Source: Pseudomonas anatoliensis (lineage in GTDB: Bacteria; Pseudomonadota; Gammaproteobacteria; Pseudomonadales; Pseudomonadaceae). Taken from it: a DNA stretch of 64,000 nucleotides. Position 1 is the first letter of the stretch, and every line of letters begins with the position of its first letter. The translations under genes were made by a program, and so were the position numbers. The notes beneath the pieces are model-generated. The model had not been told where the DNA came from. It saw only the letters and a program-made list of their open reading frames with translations, and did not search any database. The stretch is from NCBI RefSeq assembly GCF_017976235.1, contig NZ_JACVHC010000003.1, positions 805,445 through 869,444 on the forward strand, written 5' to 3'. Shown one piece after another: positions 54,858 through 63,818 of the stretch.

Positions 54858-55179
54858 GGTTGACATCCTTCCGCTTGTGGCGGGATCAGGTAGTGGTTTG
54901 ACTGGTGCCCATGATCCTCTCGTTTGCCTAGTCTCACTAGATACAGTTCAACTGTATTGTGAGTGACCAGTTAACTGTTTATAGAGGGTGTACGGGTCGA
55001 AATTGGGCAAACTGTACCTGTCCGCACTTAAGTGGTGCGTTTGTGCAGATTTCGGAAGGAAGTGTAGGTATTTACTGTAGGAAAAGACCGGTACAGCAGT
55101 ACAGTTTTTGACGGTATCCAGAATCTCAGGGATGCCGTCGACGCAAACTGTGTTTGCGCCAACGGAACATCTGTGCGAA
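54858..55179. other. Regulatory-looking intergenic region with ACTGTA/TACAGT half-sites
   Basis: 322 bases before the DUF1127 gene (-) and after the CoA transferase gene end (-). ACTGTA or TACAGT half-sites lie at 54942, 54951, 55011, 55074 and 55100, with GTACAG at 55091 and AACTGT at 54973. No open frame was found. Confidence 0.6.
54941..54957. promoter_or_regulatory. Perfect 17-base palindrome, candidate operator
   Basis: ATACAGTT-C-AACTGTAT is a perfect inverted repeat about 85 bases upstream of the DUF1127 start. Half-sites of the same sequence recur downstream to 55106. Confidence 0.6.
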
Positions 55180-56673
55180 TTACGCCGTCAGCATGCGCCC
55201 GGTTTCTTCCAGATTGATGTGCCAGCTCAACGCTTCACGCAGGATGTGCGGGGTGTGACCACCGATTGCACAGGCTGCGGTGAAGTAGTCATCCAGCGCC
55301 TGCCGAAAGTCCGGGTGCACACAGTTGTCGATGATCACCCGGGCCCGCTCGCGCGGCGCCAGGCCTCGCAGATCCGCCAGACCCACCTCTGTCACCAGAA
55401 TGTCGACGTCATGTTCAGTGTGGTCAACGTGGCTGACCATCGGCACAACGCTGGAAATCGCGCCGCCCTTGGCGATCGACTTGGTCACGAACACCGCAAG
55501 ATGCGCGTTACGCGCGAAATCGCCGGAGCCACCGATGCCGTTCATCATCCGCGTGCCGCAGACGTGGGTGGAGTTGACGTTGCCGTAGATGTCGAACTCC
55601 AGCGCCGTGTTGATGCCGATGATACCCAGGCGCCGCACGACTTCCGGATGATTGGAAATCTCCTGCGGACGCAGCACCAATTTGTCTTTGTACTTCTCCA
55701 GGTTGCCGAACACGTCGGTGTTGCGCCGCTCCGACAGCGTGATCGAACTGCCCGAAGCGAAGCTCAGCTTGCCGGCATCGATCAGGTCGAACGTCGAATC
55801 CTGCAGCACTTCGGAGTACATGGTCAGGTCTTCGAACGGCGAGTCGATCAGGCCGCACATCACCGCGTTGGCGATGTTGCCGATCCCGGCCTGCAGCGGG
55901 CCGAGCTTGTTGGTCATGCGCCCGGCGTCGACTTCCTGCTTGAAGAAAGTGATCAAGTGATCGGCGATGGCATTGGTATCGACATCCGGCGACGACACAG
56001 TGGACGGCGAGTCCGGCTGCTGGGTGATGACGATCGCGACGATCTTCTCCGGCGGAATCGGGATCGCCGTGCTGCCGATGCGGTCGTCGACCTTCACCAG
56101 CGGAATCGGCGTGCGCGTAGGACGATACGTCGGGATATAGATGTCGTGCAGACCTTCGAGGTTGGCGTTATGCGCCAGATTGATCTCGACGATCACCTGT
56201 TTGGCGAAAATCGCGAAGCTCGCCGAGTTGCCCACCGACGTGGTTGGCACAATATGGCCCTGCTCGGTGATGGCCACGGCTTCGATGACGGCGATGTCCG
56301 GCAACTTCAGTTGCTGGTTGCGCAGTTGCTCGACGGTTTCCGACAGATGCTGGTCAATGAACATCACTTGCCCGGCGTTGATCGCCTTGCGCAAGGTGCT
56401 GTCGACCTGGAACGGCATGCGCCGCGACAGCACGCCGGCTTCGGTCAGTTGCTTGTCGAGGTCGTTGCCCAGGCTGGCGCCCGTCATCAGGCTGATCTTC
56501 AGCGGCGTGACCTTGGCCCGCTCGGCCAGTGCATGAGGGACGGCCTTGGCTTCGCCGGCGCGGGTGAAGCCGCTCATGCCGACGGTCATGCCGTCCTCAA
56601 TCAGAGCAGCTGCGTCGGCGGCGCTCATCACTTTGTCCAACAACGAAGGCAGGCGAATACGGTCACGGTACAT
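55180..56673 (-). CDS. Acetyl-CoA hydrolase/transferase family (succinate:acetate CoA-transferase type)
   Basis: The 497-residue CoA transferase has the N-terminal half with DGMTVGMSGFTRAGEAKAVPHAL and the C-terminal half with ALEFDIYGNVNSTHVCGTRMMNGIGGSGDF. The probable catalytic glutamate is in the VMCGLIDSPFEDLTMYSEVLQD region. It corresponds to the PA5445/AarC-like group that moves CoA between acetate, succinate or propionate. No partner genes adjoin; the start codon is ATG. Confidence 0.88.
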   Translation of the reverse strand: MYRDRIRLPSLLDKVMSAADAAALIEDGMTVGMSGFTRAGEAKAVPHALAERAKVTPLKISLMTGASLGNDLDKQLTEAGVLSRRMPFQVDSTLRKAINAGQVMFIDQHLSETVEQLRNQQLKLPDIAVIEAVAITEQGHIVPTTSVGNSASFAIFAKQVIVEINLAHNANLEGLHDIYIPTYRPTRTPIPLVKVDDRIGSTAIPIPPEKIVAIVITQQPDSPSTVSSPDVDTNAIADHLITFFKQEVDAGRMTNKLGPLQAGIGNIANAVMCGLIDSPFEDLTMYSEVLQDSTFDLIDAGKLSFASGSSITLSERRNTDVFGNLEKYKDKLVLRPQEISNHPEVVRRLGIIGINTALEFDIYGNVNSTHVCGTRMMNGIGGSGDFARNAHLAVFVTKSIAKGGAISSVVPMVSHVDHTEHDVDILVTEVGLADLRGLAPRERARVIIDNCVHPDFRQALDDYFTAACAIGGHTPHILREALSWHINLEETGRMLTA

Positions 56674-56841
56674 GTATTTTTATCTCGGGCAGCGAGTAGC
56701 AGGATGCGCAGTCTAGTGAATTTGGCTGGTGCCTGTCCCGCTACCAAGGTCGCAAAAGAGGCGTCTATTGCGCGGGTTTCAAGTAAAACACCGTTACTTG
56801 ATCTGCAACAACGCGGCATATTGTCCGACTGTTTGCGCAAA

Positions 56842-56874
56842 TAAAAACGCCCCGACAGGTCGGGGCGTTTGGTT
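56842..56874 (-). terminator. Rho-independent terminator of the pnt operon
   Basis: AACGCCCCGACctgTCGGGGCGTT stem with T-run on the minus strand, 14 bases after the pntB stop. Confidence 0.92.
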
Positions 56875-56887
56875 CAGCAGACGAAAA

Positions 56888-58321
56888 TTACTCGACGGCT
56901 TTAACCATGTCTTCGATGACTTTCTTCGCGTCACCGAACACCATCATGGTCTTGTCCAGATAGAACAGTTCGTTGTCCAGACCGGCATAACCGCTGGCCA
57001 TCGAGCGCTTGTTGACGATGATGGTCTTGGCCTTGAACGCTTCGAGAATCGGCATACCGGCAATCGGCGATTTCGGATCGTTCTTGGCGGCCGGGTTGAC
57101 CACGTCGTTCGCGCCGAGCACCAGCACCACGTCGGCCTGACCGAACTCGGAGTTGATGTCTTCCATCTCGAACACCTGGTCGTACGGCACTTCGGCTTCG
57201 GCCAGCAGTACGTTCATGTGTCCAGGCATCCGCCCGGCCACTGGGTGGATCGCGTACTTCACGGTCACGCCACGGTGGGTCAGCTTCTCGGTCAGTTCTT
57301 TCAGCGCATGCTGTGCACGAGCCACCGCCAGGCCGTAGCCCGGCACAATGATCACGGTGTCGGCGTTGGTCAGCAGGAACGTCGCGTCGTCAGCCGAACC
57401 GGATTTCACCGGACGTGCTTCCTTCGCACCGGCCGGGCCAGCGTCCACCGTGTTGCCGAAACCGCCGAGCAGTACATTAAAGAAGGAACGGTTCATCGCC
57501 TTGCACATGATGTACGAGAGGATCGCACCGCTCGAACCCACCAGCGAACCGGCGATGATCAGCATCGAGTTGTTCAGCGAGAAACCGATACCCGCCGCTG
57601 CCCAACCGGAATAGCTGTTGAGCATCGACACCACCACCGGCATGTCAGCGCCGCCGATCGGGATGATGATCAGCACGCCCATCACGAACGCCAGCGCCAG
57701 CATCAGCGCGAACGCGGTGAGGTTGCCGGTGAACATAAAGGTCAAACCGAGTGCCAGTGTCGCCAGACCCAGTACCGCGTTCAGCTTGTGCTGACCGGTG
57801 AACTGTACCGGTGCACCCTGAAACAGGCGGAACTTGTACTTGCCCGAGAGCTTGCCGAAGGCGATCACCGAACCGGAGAACGTGATGGCACCAATCGCCG
57901 CGCCGAGGAACAGTTCCAGACGGTTGCCCGCCGGGATCGCGTCGCCCAGATGCTTGACGATGCCCAGCGACTGCGGCTCAACCACGGCGGCAATGGCAAT
58001 GAACACCGCTGCCAGGCCGATCATGCTGTGCATGAAAGCGACCAGTTCCGGCATCTTGGTCATTTCAACGCGTTTGGCCATGATCGAACCGGCAGTGCCG
58101 CCGACCAGCAGGCCGACGATCACATAACCAATACCAGCAGTGGCCAGCTCAGCGCCGAGCTTATAGATGAGGCCCACAGTAGTGAGGATCGCCAGACCCA
58201 TGCCGAGCATGCCGAACAGGTTGCCGCGGCGTGACGTGGTCGGGTGTGACAAGCCTTTGAGGGCCTGGATGAAACAGATCGACGCGATCAGATAAAGCGT
58301 CGTGACGAGATTCATGCTCAT
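56888..58321 (-). CDS. pntB: NAD(P) transhydrogenase subunit beta
   Basis: The 477-residue subunit has nine or so membrane helices (residues 1-260) and the NADP-binding domain dIII (ADTVIIVPGYGLAVARAQHAL ... VVLVLGANDVVNPAAKNDP). It exchanges hydride between NADH and NADP+ using the proton gradient. Its ATG overlaps the stop of the preceding subunit (TAATG). Confidence 0.96.
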   Translation of the reverse strand: MSMNLVTTLYLIASICFIQALKGLSHPTTSRRGNLFGMLGMGLAILTTVGLIYKLGAELATAGIGYVIVGLLVGGTAGSIMAKRVEMTKMPELVAFMHSMIGLAAVFIAIAAVVEPQSLGIVKHLGDAIPAGNRLELFLGAAIGAITFSGSVIAFGKLSGKYKFRLFQGAPVQFTGQHKLNAVLGLATLALGLTFMFTGNLTAFALMLALAFVMGVLIIIPIGGADMPVVVSMLNSYSGWAAAGIGFSLNNSMLIIAGSLVGSSGAILSYIMCKAMNRSFFNVLLGGFGNTVDAGPAGAKEARPVKSGSADDATFLLTNADTVIIVPGYGLAVARAQHALKELTEKLTHRGVTVKYAIHPVAGRMPGHMNVLLAEAEVPYDQVFEMEDINSEFGQADVVLVLGANDVVNPAAKNDPKSPIAGMPILEAFKAKTIIVNKRSMASGYAGLDNELFYLDKTMMVFGDAKKVIEDMVKAVE

Positions 58322-58641
58322 TACTTCGGCGCCTCTTCTTTTACTTTCGGGGCTTTCTTCTTGAACATCTCAAGCATGCGACGGGTGACCAGGAAGCCAC
58401 CGAACACATTGACCGCGGCCAGCGCCACGGCGAGGGTGCCCATGGTCTTGCCCAGCGGAGTAACCGTCAGGGCAGCGGCCAGCATCGCGCCGACGATCAC
58501 GATCGCCGAGATGGCGTTGGTCACGGCCATCAGCGGCGTGTGCAGTGCAGGTGTAACGTTCCAGACCACGTGATAACCGACATAAATCGCCAGCACGAAG
58601 ATGATCAGGTTGTAGATACCGGGGGAGATAAGCTCTTCCAT
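58321..58641 (-). CDS. pntAB: NAD(P) transhydrogenase subunit alpha part 2
   Basis: The 106-residue protein is the membrane segment of the alpha subunit, encoded separately as in Pseudomonas and Rhodospirillum. It has three or four helices ([23 protein letters not shown] and [18 protein letters not shown]) and the family stretch [15 protein letters not shown]. The lysine-rich tail [13 protein letters not shown] is cytoplasmic. Confidence 0.95.
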   Translation of the reverse strand: MEELISPGIYNLIIFVLAIYVGYHVVWNVTPALHTPLMAVTNAISAIVIVGAMLAAALTVTPLGKTMGTLAVALAAVNVFGGFLVTRRMLEMFKKKAPKVKEEAPK

Positions 58642-58656
58642 CGTCTGAATCCCTGC

Positions 58657-59778
58657 TTAGGCGTTTTTGCGGATGACTTGGCCGTCGCGGCACATCAGGC
58701 ACGCGGCGACGATGTCGTCTTCGAGGTTGACGTCGAACTGGCCTTCTTTAGTGAAGACCAGCTTCAGGAAGTCCAGCAGGTTGCGTGCATACAGCGCCGA
58801 AGCGTCTGCAGCGACTTCACCGGCCAGATTGGTCGGGCCGGCGATAGTCACGCCGTTCTCGATCACCACCTGATCGGCTACGGTCAACGGGCAGTTACCG
58901 CCCTGCGCAGCCGCGAGGTCGATGACCACCGAGCCTGGTTTCATTTGCGCCACGGTGTCCGCACTCAACAACGTCGGTGCCTTGCGGCCTGGGATCAGCG
59001 CGGTAGTGATGACGATGTCAGCCTGCTTGGCGCGTTCATGCACGGCCTGGGCCTGACGCTGCATCCAGCTCGCCGGCATCGGCCGCGCGTAACCGCCGAC
59101 ACCGACGGCGCATTCGCGCTCTTCATCGGTCTCGTAAGGCACGTCGACGAACTTGGCGCCAAGGGATTCGATCTGTTCCTTCACCGCCGGACGCACGTCG
59201 GACGCTTCGATAACCGCCCCCAGACGTTTCGCCGTAGCAATCGCCTGCAACCCGGCCACGCCTGCGCCGAGAATCAGCACGCGCGCCGCTTTCACAGTGC
59301 CCGCAGCAGTCATCAGCATCGGCATGAAGCGCGGATAGTAGTGAGCGGCCAGCAACACGGCCTTATAGCCGGCGATGTTCGCCTGGGACGACAACACATC
59401 GAGACTCTGCGCCCGCGAGGTGCGCGGCGCTGCTTCCAGGGCGAACGCGGTAATCCCGCACTCGGCCATTTTGGCGATGGTGTCGTTGTTGAACGGGTTG
59501 AGCATGCCAACCAGCACCGCACCGCGCTTGATCAGCGTCAGTTCGGCATCGCTTGGGGCGACCACTTTGAGAATCAGCTCGGCGCCAAACGCATCGTTGG
59601 CACTGCCAATAGTTGCGCCTGCCGCTTCATAAGCACTGTCGACAACGCTGGCTTTAACGCCGGCGCCGCTTTGCACAGTGACCTTATGACCTTGGCTGAT
59701 CAGCTTTTTAATGGTTTCCGGGGTTGCAGCAACCCGTGTTTCATCGGTCTGGGTTTCGAGAGGAACACCAATGTGCAC
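58657..59778 (-). CDS. pntAA: NAD(P) transhydrogenase subunit alpha part 1
   Basis: The 373-residue NAD(H)-binding dI domain contains ETQTDETRVAATPETIKKL, the mobile-loop region, and the dinucleotide-binding VLILGAGVAGLQAIATAKRLGAVIEASDVRP with DLAAAQGGNCPLT. The GTG start at 59778 follows AGGAG; the ORF extends to 59853 without a better signal. The split alpha subunit (AA and AB separated by 15 bases) is normal in this genus. It is the first gene of the operon. Confidence 0.95.
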   Translation of the reverse strand: MHIGVPLETQTDETRVAATPETIKKLISQGHKVTVQSGAGVKASVVDSAYEAAGATIGSANDAFGAELILKVVAPSDAELTLIKRGAVLVGMLNPFNNDTIAKMAECGITAFALEAAPRTSRAQSLDVLSSQANIAGYKAVLLAAHYYPRFMPMLMTAAGTVKAARVLILGAGVAGLQAIATAKRLGAVIEASDVRPAVKEQIESLGAKFVDVPYETDEERECAVGVGGYARPMPASWMQRQAQAVHERAKQADIVITTALIPGRKAPTLLSADTVAQMKPGSVVIDLAAAQGGNCPLTVADQVVIENGVTIAGPTNLAGEVAADASALYARNLLDFLKLVFTKEGQFDVNLEDDIVAACLMCRDGQVIRKNA

Positions 59779-60212
59779 GTCAAATCTCCTGCGTGATCTT
59801 ATTGAGTAAACCCAGGCACTTCGGATGGTGCTACTGGGGCGGCCGATCAGCACGATCCCGCTAAATCAGGGCGGGGCGCGGCATTTTGCAGGCGAACTTT
59901 ATGCCCTTCAAGGGATTATGACGGGTGACGGAAAATTAACTACAAGTCATGCCGTGACCGAATGTCGCATGTGACCGGCTCATTCCCTTGCAGGCCGCGC
60001 CTTACAAGGATTCTGGACGAATTTTAAGATTTATCTCATCGGTGACGTGAATGGACCGTAATGAGTCGCGAATGAAGGCTCAAAGCCACGTCGGCAGGCG
60101 CTTGTGGGACGTCTGTACGACTTTCGGATACAGTCATTGAATATGCGACAAATACTTATATCTGTAGTGCTTCAGTTTTTCTGACTACGAGGTCAGTTAT
60201 CCCTGTAAGCCG
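59779..60212. other. 434-base intergenic region upstream of pntAA
   Basis: It lies between pntAA (-) and the gcdR stop (-), so it should hold the pnt promoter. Base composition varies, with an AT-rich block near 60136-60185. A CTGAC/GTCAG hairpin at 60181-60196 has no following T-run. No gene, repeat or convincing promoter pair was found. Confidence 0.5.
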
Positions 60213-61112
60213 CTAGCCTTCTAGGCTGTAGCTCTGCGCCTGATTTACCAACCAGTCGCGAAATGCCTTAAGGGACGCCGATTCGACCTTTCGCTCGGGA
60301 ATCATCAGGTAATACGCCTTTATGCTGGAGAGTGCCTGGGGGTTGGCAATCACCAGACGCTTCTCGGCCAATTCGCGCTGAATCAGGAACGGCGGGATCA
60401 GCGCAATGCCCATGTCGTGCATGGCTGCCTGGGCCAGCATGGAGAATAGTTCGTAGCGCGGCCCCGTCATGTCGCGCGGAATGCTCAGATGTTGCGAATT
60501 GAACCACTGACGCCAAGCGTAGGGGCGGGTGGTCTGCTGCAAGAGGGGCAACTCGGCAATCTCTTGCGCTGTCAGCTTTATCTTGTTGCCAAGTAGGGCG
60601 GGGCTGCACACGGGCATCGGATTTTCACCCATCAGCCTGTGGGACTCGGTACCGGACCAATCGGCATCGCCGAAATAGATGGCGGCATCGAAGTCGGTGT
60701 CGGCGAAGAGGAAGGGGCGTGTGCGGTTAGTCAGGTTGACGGTGACTTCCGGGTGTTTGAGCTGGAAATCTTTCAAGCGTGGCAACAGCCATTGGGTGCC
60801 GAAGGTTGGCACCACCGCCAGTTCGATCACATTGGCACCTCGCTGACCCATCACTGACAGCGTGTCGCGTTCGACCGCATCGAGTTGAGTCGCCACCCGA
60901 CGGCTGTAGGAAAGCCCTGCTTCGGTCAGCTTTACCCCGCGTCGCGAGCGTCGGAACAGTTCCACGCTGAGGAACTCCTCAAGGCTGGCGATCTGTCGGC
61001 AAATGGCGCCTTGGGTGAGGGAAAGTTCTTCGGCAGCCTTGGTAAAGCTTTCGTGACGAGCGGCAGCCTCAAAGCTGATCAGAGCGGTTGTGCTGGGGAT
61101 CTTCCTGCGCAT
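60213..61112 (-). CDS. gcdR: LysR-type regulator of glutarate catabolism
   Basis: The roughly 299-residue GcvA-type LysR protein has its helix-turn-helix at residues 20-48 (SFTKAAEELSLTQGAICRQIASLEEFLS) and a substrate-binding domain. It is divergent from gcdH and gcdG, as for the GcdR activator described in pseudomonads that responds to glutarate. The ATG at 61112 (MRRKIPSTTALISFEAAARHE) is chosen; another is at 61127. Identity rests on gene position. Confidence 0.87.
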   Translation of the reverse strand: MRRKIPSTTALISFEAAARHESFTKAAEELSLTQGAICRQIASLEEFLSVELFRRSRRGVKLTEAGLSYSRRVATQLDAVERDTLSVMGQRGANVIELAVVPTFGTQWLLPRLKDFQLKHPEVTVNLTNRTRPFLFADTDFDAAIYFGDADWSGTESHRLMGENPMPVCSPALLGNKIKLTAQEIAELPLLQQTTRPYAWRQWFNSQHLSIPRDMTGPRYELFSMLAQAAMHDMGIALIPPFLIQRELAEKRLVIANPQALSSIKAYYLMIPERKVESASLKAFRDWLVNQAQSYSLEG

Positions 61113-61269
61113 GTACGTCAACCTCACTAAAACATCGCTTAAAAGGCATTCGGCGCCGTTTCGGAGTGAGAAATTAGCACAACAGAATGCGAAATCCTCG
61201 TTTGCCGCGACCGTGAACCGCGCCTAGGATCAATGCCACGTCAATTCACCGATTTACGAGGGCACACTC

Positions 61270-62451
61270 ATGGGCGGTAAAGCTAGCTTCAACTGGATCG
61301 ATCCCCTGCTGCTGGATCAACAGCTCACCGAAGAAGAGCGCATGATCCGCGACACTGCCGAGCAGTTCGCTCAGCAGAAGCTTGCGCCGCGTGTGCTCGA
61401 AGCTTTCCGCCATGAGAAGACCGATCCGGCAATCTTCCGCGAGATGGGTGAAGTCGGCCTGTTGGGCGCAACCATTCCTGAACAGTACGGTGGCAGTGGC
61501 CTCAACTATGTCAGCTACGGCCTGATTGCCCGTGAAGTGGAGCGTGTCGACTCCGGCTATCGCTCGATGATGAGCGTGCAGTCGTCGTTGGTGATGGTGC
61601 CAATCCATGAATTCGGTACTGAAGCGCAGAAACAGAAGTACCTGCCGAAACTGGCTTCTGGCGAATGGATCGGCTGCTTCGGTTTGACCGAACCAAACCA
61701 CGGTTCCGACCCGGGCGCGATGATTTCCCGGGCACGCAAAGTCGACGGCGGCTATAGCCTGACCGGCGCCAAGACGTGGATCACCAACAGCCCGATCGCC
61801 GATGTGTTCGTCGTTTGGGCCAAGGACGATGCTGGCGACATCCGTGGCTTCGTTCTGGAGAAAGGCTGGAAAGGCCTGAGCGCTCCGGCGATTCACGGCA
61901 AGGTCGGCCTGCGCGCTTCGATCACCGGTGAGATCGTCATGGACAACGTGTTCGTACCAGAAGAAAACATCTTCCCGGACGTACGTGGTCTGAAAGGTCC
62001 GTTCACCTGCCTCAACTCCGCACGTTACGGCATCTCTTGGGGTGCGTTGGGCGCTGCCGAGTTCTGCTGGCATACCGCACGCCAATACACTCTGGACCGC
62101 ATGCAGTTCGGCCGTCCTTTGGCCGCTACTCAGCTGATCCAGAAAAAACTGGCGGACATGCAGACCGAGATCACTATGGCCCTGCAGGGTTGCCTGCGTC
62201 TGGGTCGCATGAAGGATGAAGGCACGGCTGCGGTCGAAATCACTTCGATCATGAAGCGCAACTCGTGCGGCAAGTCGCTGGATATCGCCCGCATGGCTCG
62301 CGACATGCTGGGCGGCAACGGTATCTCCGACGAGTTCGGCGTGGCCCGTCACCTGGTCAACCTGGAAGTGGTGAATACCTATGAAGGTACGCACGACGTC
62401 CACGCGCTGATCCTCGGTCGCGCACAAACAGGTCTGCAGGCGTTCTATTAA
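61270..62451 (+). CDS. gcdH: Glutaryl-CoA dehydrogenase
   Basis: The 393-residue acyl-CoA dehydrogenase decarboxylates glutaryl-CoA to crotonyl-CoA in lysine and glutarate breakdown. Flavin-contact signatures are [16 protein letters not shown] and [16 protein letters not shown], and [21 protein letters not shown] is typical. The catalytic glutamate lies in [19 protein letters not shown] near the C-terminus. It is followed 13 bases later by gcdG. Confidence 0.95.
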   Translation: MGGKASFNWIDPLLLDQQLTEEERMIRDTAEQFAQQKLAPRVLEAFRHEKTDPAIFREMGEVGLLGATIPEQYGGSGLNYVSYGLIAREVERVDSGYRSMMSVQSSLVMVPIHEFGTEAQKQKYLPKLASGEWIGCFGLTEPNHGSDPGAMISRARKVDGGYSLTGAKTWITNSPIADVFVVWAKDDAGDIRGFVLEKGWKGLSAPAIHGKVGLRASITGEIVMDNVFVPEENIFPDVRGLKGPFTCLNSARYGISWGALGAAEFCWHTARQYTLDRMQFGRPLAATQLIQKKLADMQTEITMALQGCLRLGRMKDEGTAAVEITSIMKRNSCGKSLDIARMARDMLGGNGISDEFGVARHLVNLEVVNTYEGTHDVHALILGRAQTGLQAFY

Positions 62452-62464
62452 TAGGAGAACGACC

Positions 62465-63685
62465 ATGGGCGCGCTGTCGCATCTGCGGGTACTGGATTTA
62501 TCGCGAGTGTTGGCCGGGCCATGGGCTGGGCAGATCCTCGCCGACCTTGGCGCCGAAGTGATCAAGGTCGAGCGCCCCGGCAATGGTGACGACACTCGCG
62601 CCTGGGGGCCGCCGTTCCTAAAGGACGCTTATGGTGAGAACACGTCGGAGGCGGCTTACTACCTGTCGGCCAATCGCAACAAGCAATCGGTGACCATCGA
62701 CTTCACGCGTCCCGAGGGCCAAAAGCTTGTTCGCGAGCTCGCGGCCAAGTCGGACATCCTCATTGAGAACTTCAAGGTGGGTGGTTTGGCGGCTTATGGG
62801 TTGGACTATGAGTCGCTGAAGGCGATCAATCCGGATCTGATCTACTGCTCGATCACTGGCTTCGGTCAGACCGGACCCTATGCCAAGCGTGCCGGTTACG
62901 ACTTCATGATCCAGGGGCTGGGTGGGCTGATGAGTCTGACCGGTCGGCCCGAAGGGGATGAGGGGGCCGGGCCGGTGAAGGTTGGTGTGGCGCTGACGGA
63001 TATCCTGACCGGGCTGTATTCGACCGTGGCGATACTGGCGGCGCTGGCTCATCGTGATCACGACGGTGGTGGTCAGCACATTGATATGGCGTTGCTTGAT
63101 GTGCAGGTAGCCTGCCTGGCTAATCAGGCGATGAACTACCTGACCACGGGCAATGCACCCAAGCGCTTGGGCAATGCGCATCCTAACATCGTGCCTTATC
63201 AGGACTTTCCTACGGCCGATGGCGATTTCATCCTTACCGTGGGTAATGACGGACAGTTCCGCAAGTTTGCTGAAGTGGCGGGTCAGCCGCAGTGGGCTGA
63301 TGATCCGCGCTTTACTACTAATAAGCTGCGGGTGGCGAATCGTGCGGTGCTGATTCCTCTGATTCGTCAGGCGACAGTCTTCAAGACCACGGCGGAGTGG
63401 GTAGCCCAGTTGGAGCAGGCGGGTGTGCCATGTGGCCCGATCAATGATCTGTCGCAGGTGTTCGAGGATCCGCAGGTGAAGGCGCGTGGGCTGGCAATAG
63501 AGTTGCCCCATGCGTTGGCGGGGATGGTGCCTCAGGTGGCGAGTCCTATTCGAATGTCGCAAACCCCTGTCGAGTATCGACTTGCGCCTCCTTTGCTGGG
63601 TGAACATACCTTGGAGGTTTTGCAGCGAGTCTTGGGTTTGGGCGCGGGTGCGGTGGCTTCGCTGAAAGAGGATGGAGTGCTCTGA
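62465..63685 (+). CDS. gcdG: CaiB/BaiF CoA-transferase, glutarate branch
   Basis: The 406-residue class III CoA-transferase begins LSHLRVLDLSRVLAGPWAGQILADLGAEVIKVERPG, with the catalytic aspartate expected in the GGGQHIDMALLDVQVACLANQ region (near residue 205). Linkage to gcdH and gcdR suggests it activates glutarate with CoA from a donor. It is preceded by AGGAG. Substrate is inferred from context. Confidence 0.9.
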   Translation: MGALSHLRVLDLSRVLAGPWAGQILADLGAEVIKVERPGNGDDTRAWGPPFLKDAYGENTSEAAYYLSANRNKQSVTIDFTRPEGQKLVRELAAKSDILIENFKVGGLAAYGLDYESLKAINPDLIYCSITGFGQTGPYAKRAGYDFMIQGLGGLMSLTGRPEGDEGAGPVKVGVALTDILTGLYSTVAILAALAHRDHDGGGQHIDMALLDVQVACLANQAMNYLTTGNAPKRLGNAHPNIVPYQDFPTADGDFILTVGNDGQFRKFAEVAGQPQWADDPRFTTNKLRVANRAVLIPLIRQATVFKTTAEWVAQLEQAGVPCGPINDLSQVFEDPQVKARGLAIELPHALAGMVPQVASPIRMSQTPVEYRLAPPLLGEHTLEVLQRVLGLGAGAVASLKEDGVL

Positions 63686-63689
63686 AGCT

Positions 63690-63735
63690 CCTTCTATATA
63701 GAAGGCTTAGCGTTCCCCTCTATATATAGGGGGGA
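63690..63735. repeat. Two adjacent TATATA-centred palindromes after gcdG
   Basis: A perfect 16-base palindrome, CCTTCTATATAGAAGG (63690-63705), is followed by a near-perfect one, CCCCTCTATATATAGGGGGG (63715-63734). They may act as terminator stems, but no long T-run follows. Confidence 0.75.
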
Positions 63736-63790
63736 TTTGGTCGTTTCTTGATCGATCTGCAAGTAATTGAAAGAAAAGCGAAATTAGCTG

Positions 63791-63818
63791 TTGACGGCAG
63801 ATTCCAGACGTCTATAAT
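63791..63818 (+). promoter_or_regulatory. Strong sigma-70 promoter, probable rRNA operon P1
   Basis: TTGACG (63791-63796), a 16-base spacer and TATAAT (63813-63818) form an almost perfect sigma-70 promoter. An A-rich block directly upstream (63767-63787) could be an UP element. The bases downstream resemble the long leaders before 16S rRNA in Pseudomonas. Confidence 0.8.

Noticed and set aside
55108..56844. 578-residue plus-strand frame over the CoA transferase gene
   Set aside because: Shadow of the minus-strand gene; no family resemblance and an unnatural residue mix.
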